64,000 nucleotides of DNA from Micromonospora cremea (GTDB lineage: Bacteria > Actinomycetota > Actinomycetes > Mycobacteriales > Micromonosporaceae). Location of the stretch: NCBI RefSeq assembly GCF_900143515.1, contig NZ_FSQT01000001.1:2542001-2606000 (forward strand), given 5' to 3'. Below, in pieces: positions 17,931 to 26,394 of this stretch (position 1 is the stretch's first letter; each line of letters opens with the position of its first letter). Position numbers and translations under genes: made by a program. The notes below the pieces were generated by a model, which did no database searches, was not told the DNA's origin, and saw only the letters and a program-made list of their open reading frames with translations.

Positions 17931-18995
17931 CTACAGGGTCGAGCGGCGGGCGTACTGGCGGCGCATCTTGTCGACCAGCCAGGTGACGTCAGCACGTGGG
18001 TTGGCGGGCCGCTCGGGGTCGACCTTCGTGGGTGTCGTCTCCGGCACCGGGACGGTGTCCGCCTCGATGACCGGTGTGCCCTCCGGGTCCTGTCGCGGAT
18101 CATCCAGGTCCGGCGGAACCAGCAGCTCGGTGTCGCCGTCGTAGGTGAGCGCCGCCACCTCCTGGCGCAGGGCGTGGACGCTCTTGCCGCTGACGGCGGT
18201 GGCGACCGCGAGCAGCCGAGCACGAACGTCGGTCAGGCCGGGTCGGGCGGTGGGGTCGAAGGCGAGCATCGTGCCGAGCAACTGCACCAGCTCGGCCGGC
18301 ACCTCGGAGAGATCAGGAAGATCGGCCGGCTCGCTGATGCGCAGCAACAGGTTCCACGAGTTGGTCGCCGGGTAGAGCCCGTGGCCGGTGAGAGCGAAGA
18401 CCAACGTCGCGGCGAGGGCATAGATGTCGACCGCCGGGGTGAGGTCCCGTTCACCCTTGACCTGCTCGGGTGACATGTACGCGGGAGTGCCGACCAGGGC
18501 ACCCGGCTCGGTCAGGTAGTCGTCCCGCTCGATCAGCACCGCAAGACCGAAGTCGATGAGCTTGGGGCCGTCGGGGCCGAGGATGATGTTCTGCGGCTTG
18601 AGATCGCGGTGCAACAGCTTGACCTGGTGCACCTTGGCGAGGCCTTCGGCGAGCATCGCGCCGGACATCGCGGCCAATGGCAGCGGAAGCGGCCCTCGCG
18701 CGTCGACATGCTGGCGCAGCGTGGCGCCGGGGACGTACTCCACGGCGAGCCAGGCCGGGTTCGCGTAGGGGTCGGCACCCTCCAGGCGGGCAACCCGGGA
18801 TCCGAAGACCAGCTTGAGGCTGTCGACCTCGGCGGCGAACCGCTCGCGCACCGTGGGCGCCTCGATGAGGTGCTGCTTGATCACCTTGACGGCGACCCGC
18901 TCGGCGGTCGGCGACACCGCGAAGAAGACATCGCCCATACCACCTGAGCCGAGCGGCCTGACCAGGTCATAGCCGCCGATTTTGCCCAGCGTCAT
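17931..18995 (-). CDS. Soluble Ser/Thr protein kinase, first gene of the operon
   Basis: 354 residues, ATG preceded by GAGGGGGACGA. All kinase landmarks are present: Gly loop LGSGGMGDVFFA, catalytic Lys in VAVKVIK, HRDLKPQNIILG, DFGLA and the activation-segment end MSPEQ. The kinase domain fills about residues 8-270. A short acidic, Pro-rich tail follows with no transmembrane or PASTA segment, so it is cytosolic. It may gate the helicase/methylase by phosphorylation, as kinases do in other defence systems, but that is inferred from operon position only. Confidence 0.9.
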   Translation of the reverse strand: MTLGKIGGYDLVRPLGSGGMGDVFFAVSPTAERVAVKVIKQHLIEAPTVRERFAAEVDSLKLVFGSRVARLEGADPYANPAWLAVEYVPGATLRQHVDARGPLPLPLAAMSGAMLAEGLAKVHQVKLLHRDLKPQNIILGPDGPKLIDFGLAVLIERDDYLTEPGALVGTPAYMSPEQVKGERDLTPAVDIYALAATLVFALTGHGLYPATNSWNLLLRISEPADLPDLSEVPAELVQLLGTMLAFDPTARPGLTDVRARLLAVATAVSGKSVHALRQEVAALTYDGDTELLVPPDLDDPRQDPEGTPVIEADTVPVPETTPTKVDPERPANPRADVTWLVDKMRRQYARRSTL

Positions 18996-19077
18996 TCGTC
19001 CCCCTCACGATGACACCCGCCCGAACCGCTGATCCGCACTGTCGGACCCGCGCCTGACGGACGCATGACCGTACAAC

Positions 19078-19091
19078 GTTGAACATTCAAC
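19078..19091. promoter_or_regulatory. Candidate operator palindrome upstream of the kinase operon
   Basis: GTTGAACATTCAAC is a perfect 6-2-6 inverted repeat, 83 bases upstream of the kinase start in an otherwise non-coding 144-base gap. It could bind a dimeric regulator controlling the leftward operon. No regulator is encoded next to it, apart from the HTH of the methylase-like gene that ends at 19140. Confidence 0.35.
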
Positions 19092-19139
19092 GAGGTACCG
19101 TCCGAATGGCGGTTCCTGCGGTTGCTGACCAGTCTGACC

Positions 19140-21062
19140 TCACCGCGGGCTGTCCGGTCGGATCGACCCGCGCGCCAGGCCGTCGGCCGTGAGTTGGGCC
19201 AGTTCCGCCCCCAGCGAAGCGGCCTGTCGGATCGCTGACTCGAAGGCGTCGAGGCGCCGGAACGCGTCCCCGTGCGCCCGTTGCTCGTCGAGCGGCAGCC
19301 GCCGCACCTGCGCCCGTCGAATGTCGAACCGCATGGTTCCGGAGAGACTCGACGCCTGCTTCTCGTTCGCCGACGTCCGCAGCTGCCCGGCCAGGAACCA
19401 CGGGTCCAGCGCCGCCGGGTTGGGTCGCAGCAGGTAGAGGTTGCGCCCCAACAGCGCGCCGTCGGCGGTGACCACCCGCGGGATGAGTTGCCGCGCGATC
19501 ATCGGCACCACCACGTCCCCCACAGCGAGGGGGATCTCCTGCCCGAACCGGTCGTCGACCCGCCCGGACGCCTCCACCCCGGCGAGCACGTCCGGCACGG
19601 TGAGCACCGGCGGCCCGTCGGGTGCGGGTGTGGACGTGCCGGCGCGGACCGGGCCGATCAGTTGAAGCGCCCCCGTCTTTGCCAGCTCCCCCACCGTGAG
19701 GAAGAGGCCGTCTGGCCCGTCGGGCGCGGGTGTGACCTGCGGCAGCAGCGCCGGCAGCTCGCCGACGATGGCGGCCAAGCGTTCTCTGGTGCGTACCAGA
19801 TGCTCTCCTGAAGCCTCGCCCGCGACGGCCGGTTGCCGGCGCGCGGGGGTGAGGTCGACCTCCTCGTCGAGCAGCTCGATGACCGGGACCGCGCGGGCGA
19901 AGCCGGCCTCTTCGACGTCGGCGTCCGGGGCAGTGGCGAAGGCCCGCCACGCGGCCAGCACGCGCGGTGCGGTGTCGGCCAGGTCGCCGCCTGCGGCGTC
20001 GATCAGCAGCGCCCGCGCCGGCGGCGGTGCGTCGGCCGCGGCGCGCCGCAGCACCCACAGGTGCAGGGGTACGCCGTGCGGCGCTGCCACCCCCGGCGGG
20101 AGCGCGATGACGGCGCGCAAATGGCCTCGGCGCAGCAGCTCGCTGCGGATCCGCTTGCCGGCGCGCCGGCTGGCCACCGTGGGGGGCATCAGCAGTACGG
20201 CGTGCCCGCCCACGCGTAGGTGCGCCAGGGCGTGCTGCGCCCAGGCCAGCTCCGGCTCAGTACGGGGTGTGGTGCCGACGATCCAGCGGGGGTCGTGCCC
20301 GAGCTCCTCGTCGCCCCAGTTGGTGGCGCCGAACGGTGGGTGGCAGACGACGGCGACGACGGCGCGGCCGGCGAAGGCGTCGGCGCGCAGTGAGTCACCG
20401 GGGCACACCTCCCCGGGTACGTCGTGCAGGGCCAGCCACAGGCCGGCGAGCCGGGCCAGGTCCTCGTCGAGTTCCTGCCCGTACACCGAGGTGCTGCCGG
20501 CGCGGACTGCGGCTCGCAGGATGGCGCCGGAGCCGGCGGCCGGGTCGAGCACTGAGCCGCCGCCGACACTGGCGAGCCCGATCATCAGGTCGGCGAGGTC
20601 GTCGGGGGTGGCGAAGGGGCGGCCGGGCCCCGGTGCGGAGAACCGCTGCCACAGCTCGTCGAACGCACCCTGCGGGCGCAGCTCGTCCGCGAGCGCGTCG
20701 ACGTCGGGCAGCAGCGGCGCGAGCTGCGCGTCGGGGTGGCCGCTTCGGGAGCCGCGCTGACGGGCCAACAGCAGCGCGCCGACGGCCGCGAGCCCGGCGG
20801 CTGGGGAGTCGCTGGCCGCGGCGAGGTGTCGCCAGAGCCGGTCGGCGGTGGCGAGCTCGGGGAGCTTGCCCTGGGTGCGTAGCCACTGCTCGACCTGGAT
20901 CAGGTCGAACTCGGGGCTCGCCGTCGTCCCGCCCACTGGGGCGGGGAAGTCGGCGTGCCGTTTGCGCCAGTTGCTGACTGCAGCGCGACCGACGCCGGCG
21001 AGCCGGGCGATCTCCGCTGCCGTGATGGTCGGGTTCTCCTGCACGTCGAAAGTCTCGCACAT
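19140..21062 (-). CDS. HTH-containing N6-DNA-methylase-like protein with altered motif IV
   Basis: 640 residues. Residues 12-65 form an HTH (ITAAEIARLAGVGRAAVSNWRKRH). The methylase core has motif I VLDPAAGSGAIL near 172 and motif IV VCHPPFG near 240. The usual (N/D/S)PP(F/Y) is replaced by HPPF, which would remove the catalytic Asn/Asp. The C-terminal half, with two repeats of a recognition-like region (VGELPALLPQV, VPDVLAGVEASGRVDDRF and DIRRAQVRRLPLDEQ), resembles HsdS-type target recognition. Such HTH-M-S fusions are widespread in actinobacteria. Either a diverged methylase or a DNA-binding regulator. It ends 144 bases before the kinase operon. Confidence 0.75.
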   Translation of the reverse strand: MCETFDVQENPTITAAEIARLAGVGRAAVSNWRKRHADFPAPVGGTTASPEFDLIQVEQWLRTQGKLPELATADRLWRHLAAASDSPAAGLAAVGALLLARQRGSRSGHPDAQLAPLLPDVDALADELRPQGAFDELWQRFSAPGPGRPFATPDDLADLMIGLASVGGGSVLDPAAGSGAILRAAVRAGSTSVYGQELDEDLARLAGLWLALHDVPGEVCPGDSLRADAFAGRAVVAVVCHPPFGATNWGDEELGHDPRWIVGTTPRTEPELAWAQHALAHLRVGGHAVLLMPPTVASRRAGKRIRSELLRRGHLRAVIALPPGVAAPHGVPLHLWVLRRAAADAPPPARALLIDAAGGDLADTAPRVLAAWRAFATAPDADVEEAGFARAVPVIELLDEEVDLTPARRQPAVAGEASGEHLVRTRERLAAIVGELPALLPQVTPAPDGPDGLFLTVGELAKTGALQLIGPVRAGTSTPAPDGPPVLTVPDVLAGVEASGRVDDRFGQEIPLAVGDVVVPMIARQLIPRVVTADGALLGRNLYLLRPNPAALDPWFLAGQLRTSANEKQASSLSGTMRFDIRRAQVRRLPLDEQRAHGDAFRRLDAFESAIRQAASLGAELAQLTADGLARGSIRPDSPR

Positions 21063-21063
21063 C

Positions 21064-21090
21064 TGTCAAGCACGAGATTGTCTGTTGACA
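21064..21090. promoter_or_regulatory. Inverted repeat in the divergent promoter gap
   Basis: TGTCAA at 21064 and TTGACA at 21085 form an inverted repeat separated by 15 bases. It lies immediately upstream of the methylase-like gene and opposite the lipoprotein gene at 21147. This is a plausible shared operator or -35 region; evidence is weak. Confidence 0.25.
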
Positions 21091-21146
21091 CCGCTCTCGG
21101 ACGATGCTCTTATTGACGCCGCAACGTTCACATCAGGAGGACAACG

Positions 21147-21671
21147 ATGCGCAAGACCACCACTCTCGCTCTGATCGCCACCGGCCTCATCGCCCTGGGC
21201 TGCGGCTCCGGCGCCGCCGACACGTCCACGAGCTCCGGCGGTAGCGGCAAGGGCGAGGACGCCCCGGCGAAGACCGCCAAGGTGGGCGAGGCGGCGCGCG
21301 ACGGCAAGTTCGAGTTCAAGGTGAAGTCCGCCAAGTGTGGCGTGGCCAAGGTCGGCAGCGACATGCTCGGCCAGAAGGCGCAGGGCCAGTTCTGCCTGGT
21401 CACGGTCAACGTGAAGAACATCGGCAAGGAAGCGCAGATGTTCGACGGCAGCAGCCAGAAGGCGTACGCGGCCGACGGCACCGAGTACTCCGCCGACGGC
21501 GGCGCGGCGATCTACGCCAACAAGAACGCCGAGACGTTCCTCAACGACGTCAACCCCGGCAACCAGGTCAGCGGCGTCGTCGTCTTCGACATCCCGAAGA
21601 ACGTCAAGCTCGCCAAGCTCGAGCTGCACGACTCGCCGTTCTCCGGCGGCGTCGACGTCTCCCTCGGCTGA
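21147..21671 (+). CDS. DUF4352 lipoprotein
   Basis: 174 residues; ATG preceded by AGGAGG. Signal peptide with lipobox (TGLIALGCGSG), then a Ser/Gly-rich linker. The DUF4352 (immunoglobulin-like) fold follows, with GKFEFKVKSAKCG, the family motif CLVTVNVKNIGKEAQ, and DVNPGNQVSGVVVFDIPKN. These extracytoplasmic proteins often accompany membrane sensors or Mpr-type proteins; substrate unknown. A terminator hairpin follows. Confidence 0.85.
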   Translation: MRKTTTLALIATGLIALGCGSGAADTSTSSGGSGKGEDAPAKTAKVGEAARDGKFEFKVKSAKCGVAKVGSDMLGQKAQGQFCLVTVNVKNIGKEAQMFDGSSQKAYAADGTEYSADGGAAIYANKNAETFLNDVNPGNQVSGVVVFDIPKNVKLAKLELHDSPFSGGVDVSLG

Positions 21672-21687
21672 CCACTCCCCCGTAGCA

Positions 21688-21716
21688 CCGGGGCGGGTCT
21701 GAACGATCCGCCCCGG
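21688..21716 (+). terminator. Hairpin terminator after the DUF4352 gene
   Basis: CCGGGGCGG pairs with CCGCCCCGG over an 11-base loop, 16 bases after the stop codon. There is no U-tract, as is usual in actinomycetes. Confidence 0.6.
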
Positions 21717-21754
21717 CTGTTCACAGCCCACCTGTTCACACGAGGAGCTCCGTC

Positions 21755-22498
21755 ATGACTGATCCGACCGCCCCGAATCCGCCCGACCAGCCGACCGGAC
21801 TGCCGCAGCCCTCGGTGCCGCCGGTCGGCGGTCCGACGTCCGCCGCGACTGCGGACACCATGCTCGTCGGCGAGCTCGGCCCTGCCACCAGCGAGAAGCG
21901 GTCCCACGTGCGGGCTTGGGCTGTCGGTGGCATCGCCCTGGCCATCGCCCTCTGCTGCGGCGGCGTTGTCATCGGCACGGTCGCCGGCGACGAACCGGAG
22001 GCGACCGCCGGTGCCAGCAGCTCGCCTGCGATCAGTCCCACGAGCGTGTCGCCGACGACAGCGGCTCCCACCACTGCCGCTCCGACCAGCGCGGCCCCTA
22101 CCAGCGCCAGCCCCAGCCCGACGAAGACGGCCCCGCCGCCCAAGCCGAAGCCGCCGTCGTACAAGACGCTCACTGAGCGGCAGTGGAAGCTGATCGCGAA
22201 GGACCCGGACGGTTACCTGGGGAAGACCTACGTGGTCTACGGGCGGGTCACCCAGTTCGACGCGGCCACTGGCGTCGACAGTTTCCGGGCGGACGTCGCT
22301 CACCGCCGCATGGCCGACGAGTACGACTACGAGACCAACACCATCTTCAACGGGTCCCAGTCGGACCTCGACAACCTCGTCGAGGACGACATCTTCCGCG
22401 CCAACGTCACGGTGCTCGGCTCCTACAGCTACGACACCCAGAGCGGCGGCGAGACCACCGTTCCGCTGCTCCAGGTCGACTCCATCAAGGTCCTCTGA
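21755..22498 (+). CDS. Single-pass membrane protein with Pro/Thr/Ser stalk, hypothetical
   Basis: 247 residues; ATG with CGAGGAG upstream. A Pro-rich cytoplasmic N-terminus is followed by one membrane segment (AVGGIALAIALCCGGVVIGTVAG), then a low-complexity stalk rich in Ala/Pro/Ser/Thr (about 90-140). A folded domain begins at YKTLTERQWKLIAKDPDGYLGKTYVVYGRVTQF, an OB-like domain seen in Gram-positive surface proteins. Function unknown. Confidence 0.75.
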   Translation: MTDPTAPNPPDQPTGLPQPSVPPVGGPTSAATADTMLVGELGPATSEKRSHVRAWAVGGIALAIALCCGGVVIGTVAGDEPEATAGASSSPAISPTSVSPTTAAPTTAAPTSAAPTSASPSPTKTAPPPKPKPPSYKTLTERQWKLIAKDPDGYLGKTYVVYGRVTQFDAATGVDSFRADVAHRRMADEYDYETNTIFNGSQSDLDNLVEDDIFRANVTVLGSYSYDTQSGGETTVPLLQVDSIKVL

Positions 22499-22525
22499 AA
22501 CTCCCCTGAGACGTCAGGAGGCGTC

Positions 22526-23344
22526 GTGCGGCCCGATGAATTCCTCCGTGCCCTGGCCGAACTCCCCCCACCATTGCACGGCCGGGCACTCACCCTCCGT
22601 CCCTACGCCCGCTCCACCCGCTGCGACGACTGCCAGCGGATCGGTGACGCCGTCCGCCTCGCTCTCACCGCCGCCCACTACGCGGAGCTGACCTCCGCCG
22701 GCGAACTGCTCGCTACCGCCGAGCGCCTCGCTGTCGAGCACACCGAGCACGTCGCGCCGCGCTTGGACCAGCAGCGCGGGCGCGGCCGGGTGATCCGCTG
22801 GGCGGGGGCGTCCGCGCCGCTGGTGGCTGCGACCGACGCCAGCTGGAAGGGCCGCGCCGGGGGCATCGGGTACGTGGTCAGCGACGGCCATTACGGCCTG
22901 CTCGGTCGGGGCACCGGCCGGCTCGACCCGACCGGCGCCTCCCGGGTGCTCGTCGATGAACTGCGCGCGGTCGACTACCTGCTGACCGGGTACGACGAGG
23001 TGCCGACCGGCATGACCGTGCTGCTGGACAGCCTGACGGCTCTGCGATACCTGCACCGCTGGCAGGCCGGCGATACCGATGCGATGCCCGCCGGCTACAG
23101 CCTGCGCGAGCGCCGCTGGTCCGATCAGCCAACCCTGGTCCGGCTCGCCGAGCAGGTGGCCCACCGCCCCGGCCTGACCTTCGCGCACGTCAAGGGTCAC
23201 AGCGGCCACCCGCTCAACGAGGCTGCCGACGGCCTGTCGCACATGGCCCGCCGCCGGCGGGAGGAGTCCTTCGACCTGCGCCCCCGGGCGTATGCCCTGG
23301 TTGATGCGTTCCTGCGCGACTGGCACGCGAACGCCACGGTCTGA
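22526..23344 (+). CDS. RNase H-fold protein
   Basis: 272 residues from GTG 22526, with AGGAGG ahead. The N-terminal 90 residues are unassigned and carry one CDDC. An RNase H domain follows with all four acidic positions in order: D104 in ATDASWKG, E145 in VDELRAVD, D168 in LLDSLTAL and D235 in NEAADG. A HVKGHSGH motif contributes the His flap. It likely degrades RNA in RNA/DNA hybrids or acts as a related nuclease. It precedes the Rad50-like ATPase by 93 bases, which include a small GC hairpin (23389-23411). Confidence 0.85.
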   Translation: MRPDEFLRALAELPPPLHGRALTLRPYARSTRCDDCQRIGDAVRLALTAAHYAELTSAGELLATAERLAVEHTEHVAPRLDQQRGRGRVIRWAGASAPLVAATDASWKGRAGGIGYVVSDGHYGLLGRGTGRLDPTGASRVLVDELRAVDYLLTGYDEVPTGMTVLLDSLTALRYLHRWQAGDTDAMPAGYSLRERRWSDQPTLVRLAEQVAHRPGLTFAHVKGHSGHPLNEAADGLSHMARRRREESFDLRPRAYALVDAFLRDWHANATV

Positions 23345-23437
23345 CCCGCGCGACCGTCACCACCCCCTACATCCACCGCTCACCCGGGCGGGCCGGCGAG
23401 TCGTCGGCCCGCGGACACCACACGCCTGGAGACGACC

Positions 23438-25891
23438 ATGACCCAGCCTCCGCAGCCGACCGCGCCGCTGATCGAGCTGATCTTCGACCGACTTGCCGCC
23501 GCTGACGACGTACCGACCGAGACCGCCGAGCTGGTCCTCGCCGCGCTGACCAGCGAGGACGACCTGACCGCGGCGCTCGCCGGCACCCCCACCCGACTCG
23601 ACCCGCGCTCCCCCACCGGCGACGGTCCAGCGGACCGGATCTGGCTGAAGTCGGTGACCGTCGCCGGCTTCCGCGGCGTCGGTCCGGAACGGACCCTCCG
23701 GATCGACCCCGGTCCGGGCCTCACCCTGGTCATTGGCCGCAACGGCTCCGGCAAGTCCAGCTTCGCCGAGGCCGTCGAACTCGCCCTCACCGGCGACAGC
23801 GCCCGGTGGGCCGACAAGACGAGCATCTGGCGTACCGGGTGGCGAAACCTGCACAACCCGGATCCGTGCTGGGTCGGCGTGGAGCTGCGGGTCGACGGGG
23901 TGGCCACGCCGACCCGGGTGCACCGCGCCTGGCCGGTCGGGGCCGAGCTGGCCGACGCCGAGGTGACCGTCACCAGCGCCCGGGGCCGGCACACCGGCCT
24001 CACCGAGTTGGGTCTGGCCCGCCCGCTGGAGCTGTACCGGCCATTCCTCACCGCCGCCGAGCTGGGCAAGCTCGCCGCCGGCACGCAGAGCCAGCTCTTC
24101 GACGCGCTGTTCGCGATCCTCGGCCTGGACGCGCTCACCGACGCCGACCAGCGTCTGCTGCGCGCCGCCCGGCCGCACGACACCACCATCAAAGAGGTAC
24201 GCGCACAGCGCGCCGCCCTGGCCGACGCGCTCGCCGGAATCGCTGACGACCGGGCCCGACGGACCGCATCGCTGCTACGCGGCCGGGGCGCGGTCGACCT
24301 CGCGGCGGTGACGGCGATCCTCGACGAGCCCGACGAGCCGACCACCGAAGAGGCCGTGCTGCTCTGCCGGGAACTCGCCGCCCTCGACCCGCCGCCGGTC
24401 GACGAGGTGACCCGGCTGGCGGGTCAGCTGCGGGAGGCGGCGGTCGAGGCCCTGCGGTACGACGGCGGCCGGTCCCGCGCCGCGCTGCGCAGCGCCGAAC
24501 TGCTCCGCCTCGCCCTCGAACATCACGAGGACCAGGGCGACGCGTCGTGCCCGGTCTGCGCCACCGGCACCCTCGACGGCGGATGGCGTACCGCCGCCGC
24601 GCAGTCGCTGACCGACCTCCGGCAGCGCAGTGTCGCCGCCCAGACGGCGACGACCCGGCTCACGACTCTGCTGCGGCAGACCCACCACCTGATCGACGAT
24701 CTCGCGGTGCTCGAGGGTCCCGGGTCGGAGCCGCCGGTCGGCGCGCTGCGCGACGCCGTGGCCGCGCTACGTCGCGTACCCGGGAAGCCGGCCGACCTGG
24801 CCGACCACCTGGCCGCGCGGTACCCGGCGGTGGTGGCGGCGGCGGACGCGGCCCGCGCGTACGCGGAGGCGTTTCTGCGGCAGCGCGACACCGGCTGGCG
24901 GGCGGCGGCGGCCGAGGTGCGCGAGTGGGTGACCGCCGCCGGCGGGTTGCCGGCGCGGGAGGCGACACTGGCCCGGTTGAAGGCCGCGCGCGGCTGGCTG
25001 AAGGACGCCGGTACGGAGATCCGCAACGAGCGGGTCGCGCCGTTCGCCGGGCACTCCCAGCGGATCTGGGCGCAGCTGCGGCAGGAGAGCAACGTCGAGC
25101 TGGGAGCGATGACGCTCGAAGGCGCGAACACCCGGCGGCGGGTGGTCTTCCCGGTCAACGTCGACGGCGCCGACAACGGCACCGCCCTCGGCGTGATGAG
25201 CCAGGGTGAGATGCAGGCGCTCGGGCTGGCCACCTTCCTGCCGCGCAGCTGCGCCCCCGAGAGCCCGTTCCGATTCATCGTGGTCGACGACCCGGTGCAG
25301 AGCATGGACCCGTCGAAGGTGGACGGTCTCGCACGAGTGCTCGCCGAGCTGGCCGAGCAGCGGCAGGTCGTGGTCTTCACCCACGACACCCGCCTGCCCG
25401 ACGCGGTCACCCGGCTCGGCCTCGGTGACGCCCGCATTGTCGAGGTGCACCGGGCGGAGAAGTCGGTGGTGACGCTGCGGCCGAGCTCCGATCCGGTGAC
25501 CCGATACCTGGACGACGCGTACGCGCTGTCGCGCAACGAGGACATCCCCGCCGAGGTGCGCGGGCCGGTGGTGGCGGAGCTGTGCCGTTCGGCGCTGGAG
25601 GCGGCCTGCCACCGGGTGGTCTGGCGGATACGGGTCGCACGGGGTATCCCGCACGACGACATCGAGGCGGCCATCGAGGCCGCGTCGCGTCGGCTGGCCA
25701 CCATCGTCGCGTTGGCGCTGTTCGACGACGCCGATCGGGGCGGTGACGTCCTCGGCCAGCTGAGCCGTCGGCACGGACGGCGAGCGGTGGACGCGTACCA
25801 GGCGTGCCGGGAAGGCGTGCACGGCGCGTACCTGGCGGACCTGCCGGGCCTGGTCGCGGACGCCCGCTTCCTGGCCGAGGCGCTGCGGTGA
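23438..25891 (+). CDS. Rad50/RecF-like AAA ATPase with CxxC
   Basis: 817 residues. After a 65-residue N-terminal helical extension comes SVTVAGFRGVGPER. Walker A GRNGSGKSS is at 100-108, and a single zinc-hook-type CPVC lies near 371 within a predicted helical insert. The signature MSQGEMQAL is near 585, Walker B FRFIVVDDPVQSMDPSK near 615, and the H-loop FTHDTRLPDAV follows. This layout is that of Rad50/SbcC-type ATPases with a short arm, as found in many defence ATPases. The C-terminal 150 residues are helical. The stop overlaps the start of the next gene (GTGA), so the two products probably act together. Confidence 0.85.
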   Translation: MTQPPQPTAPLIELIFDRLAAADDVPTETAELVLAALTSEDDLTAALAGTPTRLDPRSPTGDGPADRIWLKSVTVAGFRGVGPERTLRIDPGPGLTLVIGRNGSGKSSFAEAVELALTGDSARWADKTSIWRTGWRNLHNPDPCWVGVELRVDGVATPTRVHRAWPVGAELADAEVTVTSARGRHTGLTELGLARPLELYRPFLTAAELGKLAAGTQSQLFDALFAILGLDALTDADQRLLRAARPHDTTIKEVRAQRAALADALAGIADDRARRTASLLRGRGAVDLAAVTAILDEPDEPTTEEAVLLCRELAALDPPPVDEVTRLAGQLREAAVEALRYDGGRSRAALRSAELLRLALEHHEDQGDASCPVCATGTLDGGWRTAAAQSLTDLRQRSVAAQTATTRLTTLLRQTHHLIDDLAVLEGPGSEPPVGALRDAVAALRRVPGKPADLADHLAARYPAVVAAADAARAYAEAFLRQRDTGWRAAAAEVREWVTAAGGLPAREATLARLKAARGWLKDAGTEIRNERVAPFAGHSQRIWAQLRQESNVELGAMTLEGANTRRRVVFPVNVDGADNGTALGVMSQGEMQALGLATFLPRSCAPESPFRFIVVDDPVQSMDPSKVDGLARVLAELAEQRQVVVFTHDTRLPDAVTRLGLGDARIVEVHRAEKSVVTLRPSSDPVTRYLDDAYALSRNEDIPAEVRGPVVAELCRSALEAACHRVVWRIRVARGIPHDDIEAAIEAASRRLATIVALALFDDADRGGDVLGQLSRRHGRRAVDAYQACREGVHGAYLADLPGLVADARFLAEALR

Positions 25892-26277
25892 CCGCGCCGA
25901 CGCCGCAGCGCTGCCTGGCGGCGGCCGACCAGTTGCTGCGCGGCTCCGGCCGGCTGGGGGCCGTCGCCGTTCCCGGCGGCTGGTGGCCTCGGGCCTGCGC
26001 CTGCCTGATCCGGCTCGCCCTGGAAGGCGGCATCGACGCCTACTGGCGGCGGGTCAAGCCGACCGTCGCGGCCTGCCGGCAGGGCCGCGCCAAGCAGCTG
26101 ATGCTGCGCGGACGGCTCGGGCCGGGCACGGAGACCGCCCGGCGGGTGGCGTACGCGTGGGCCACGCTCTCGACCGCCGCGCACCACCACTGCTACGAGC
26201 TGGCGCCGACGGCCGCGGAGCTGCGCCGGCTGCACACCGAGGTGAACGCGCTGCTCGCCCGACTCGACCAGCGATGA
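25888..26277 (+). CDS. Small helical protein coupled to the Rad50-like ATPase (HEPN-like?)
   Basis: 129 residues from GTG 25888, whose GTGA overlaps the ATPase stop. All-helical in prediction, with conserved-looking GGWWPRACACLIRLALEGG, then RVAYAWATLSTAAHHHCYELAPTA and LHTEVNALLARL. The alternation of Arg and His-rich helices is reminiscent of HEPN domains, but I do not see a certain RxxxxH pair. Translation coupling to the ATPase is the strongest evidence for its role. Confidence 0.65.
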   Translation: MTAPTPQRCLAAADQLLRGSGRLGAVAVPGGWWPRACACLIRLALEGGIDAYWRRVKPTVAACRQGRAKQLMLRGRLGPGTETARRVAYAWATLSTAAHHHCYELAPTAAELRRLHTEVNALLARLDQR

Positions 26278-26307
26278 CCGGACCTACCCACTTGTACGGG
26301 AGTGACC

Positions 26308-26331
26308 ATGAGCTACCAAGATGCGGGCCAG
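26308..26331 (+). pseudogene. 5' fragment of DUF4190 gene, cut by IS200/IS605 insertion
   Basis: ATG 26308 with GGGAG upstream encodes MSYQDAGQ, then the sequence runs into the IS element. The frame resumes in phase at 28082 (QHPGYDPHRAA). Joining base 26331 to 28082 rebuilds a continuous N-terminus with whole codons. This is the start of the interrupted gene. Confidence 0.6.
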
Positions 26332-26394
26332 TGCTCCGCCCTTTAGGGCGGGGGTCAGGGCCCGCGCGGGAGGGCCGCCAGGCCCGAGCGTGCG

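Noticed and set aside
9724..18995. Labelling the operon DISARM class 1
   Set aside because: drmA, drmB and drmC (PLD-like) were looked for and not seen; only the helicase and methylase fit.
9724..18995. Labelling the operon BREX type 2 (Pgl)
   Set aside because: No PglZ-type phosphatase or BrxC/PglY ATPase is present, and the kinase here is a small kinase without the PglW helicase-like parts.
25888..26277. Firm HEPN assignment
   Set aside because: Helices and His residues fit loosely, but no certain RxxxxH motif was located, so only a tentative note is given.
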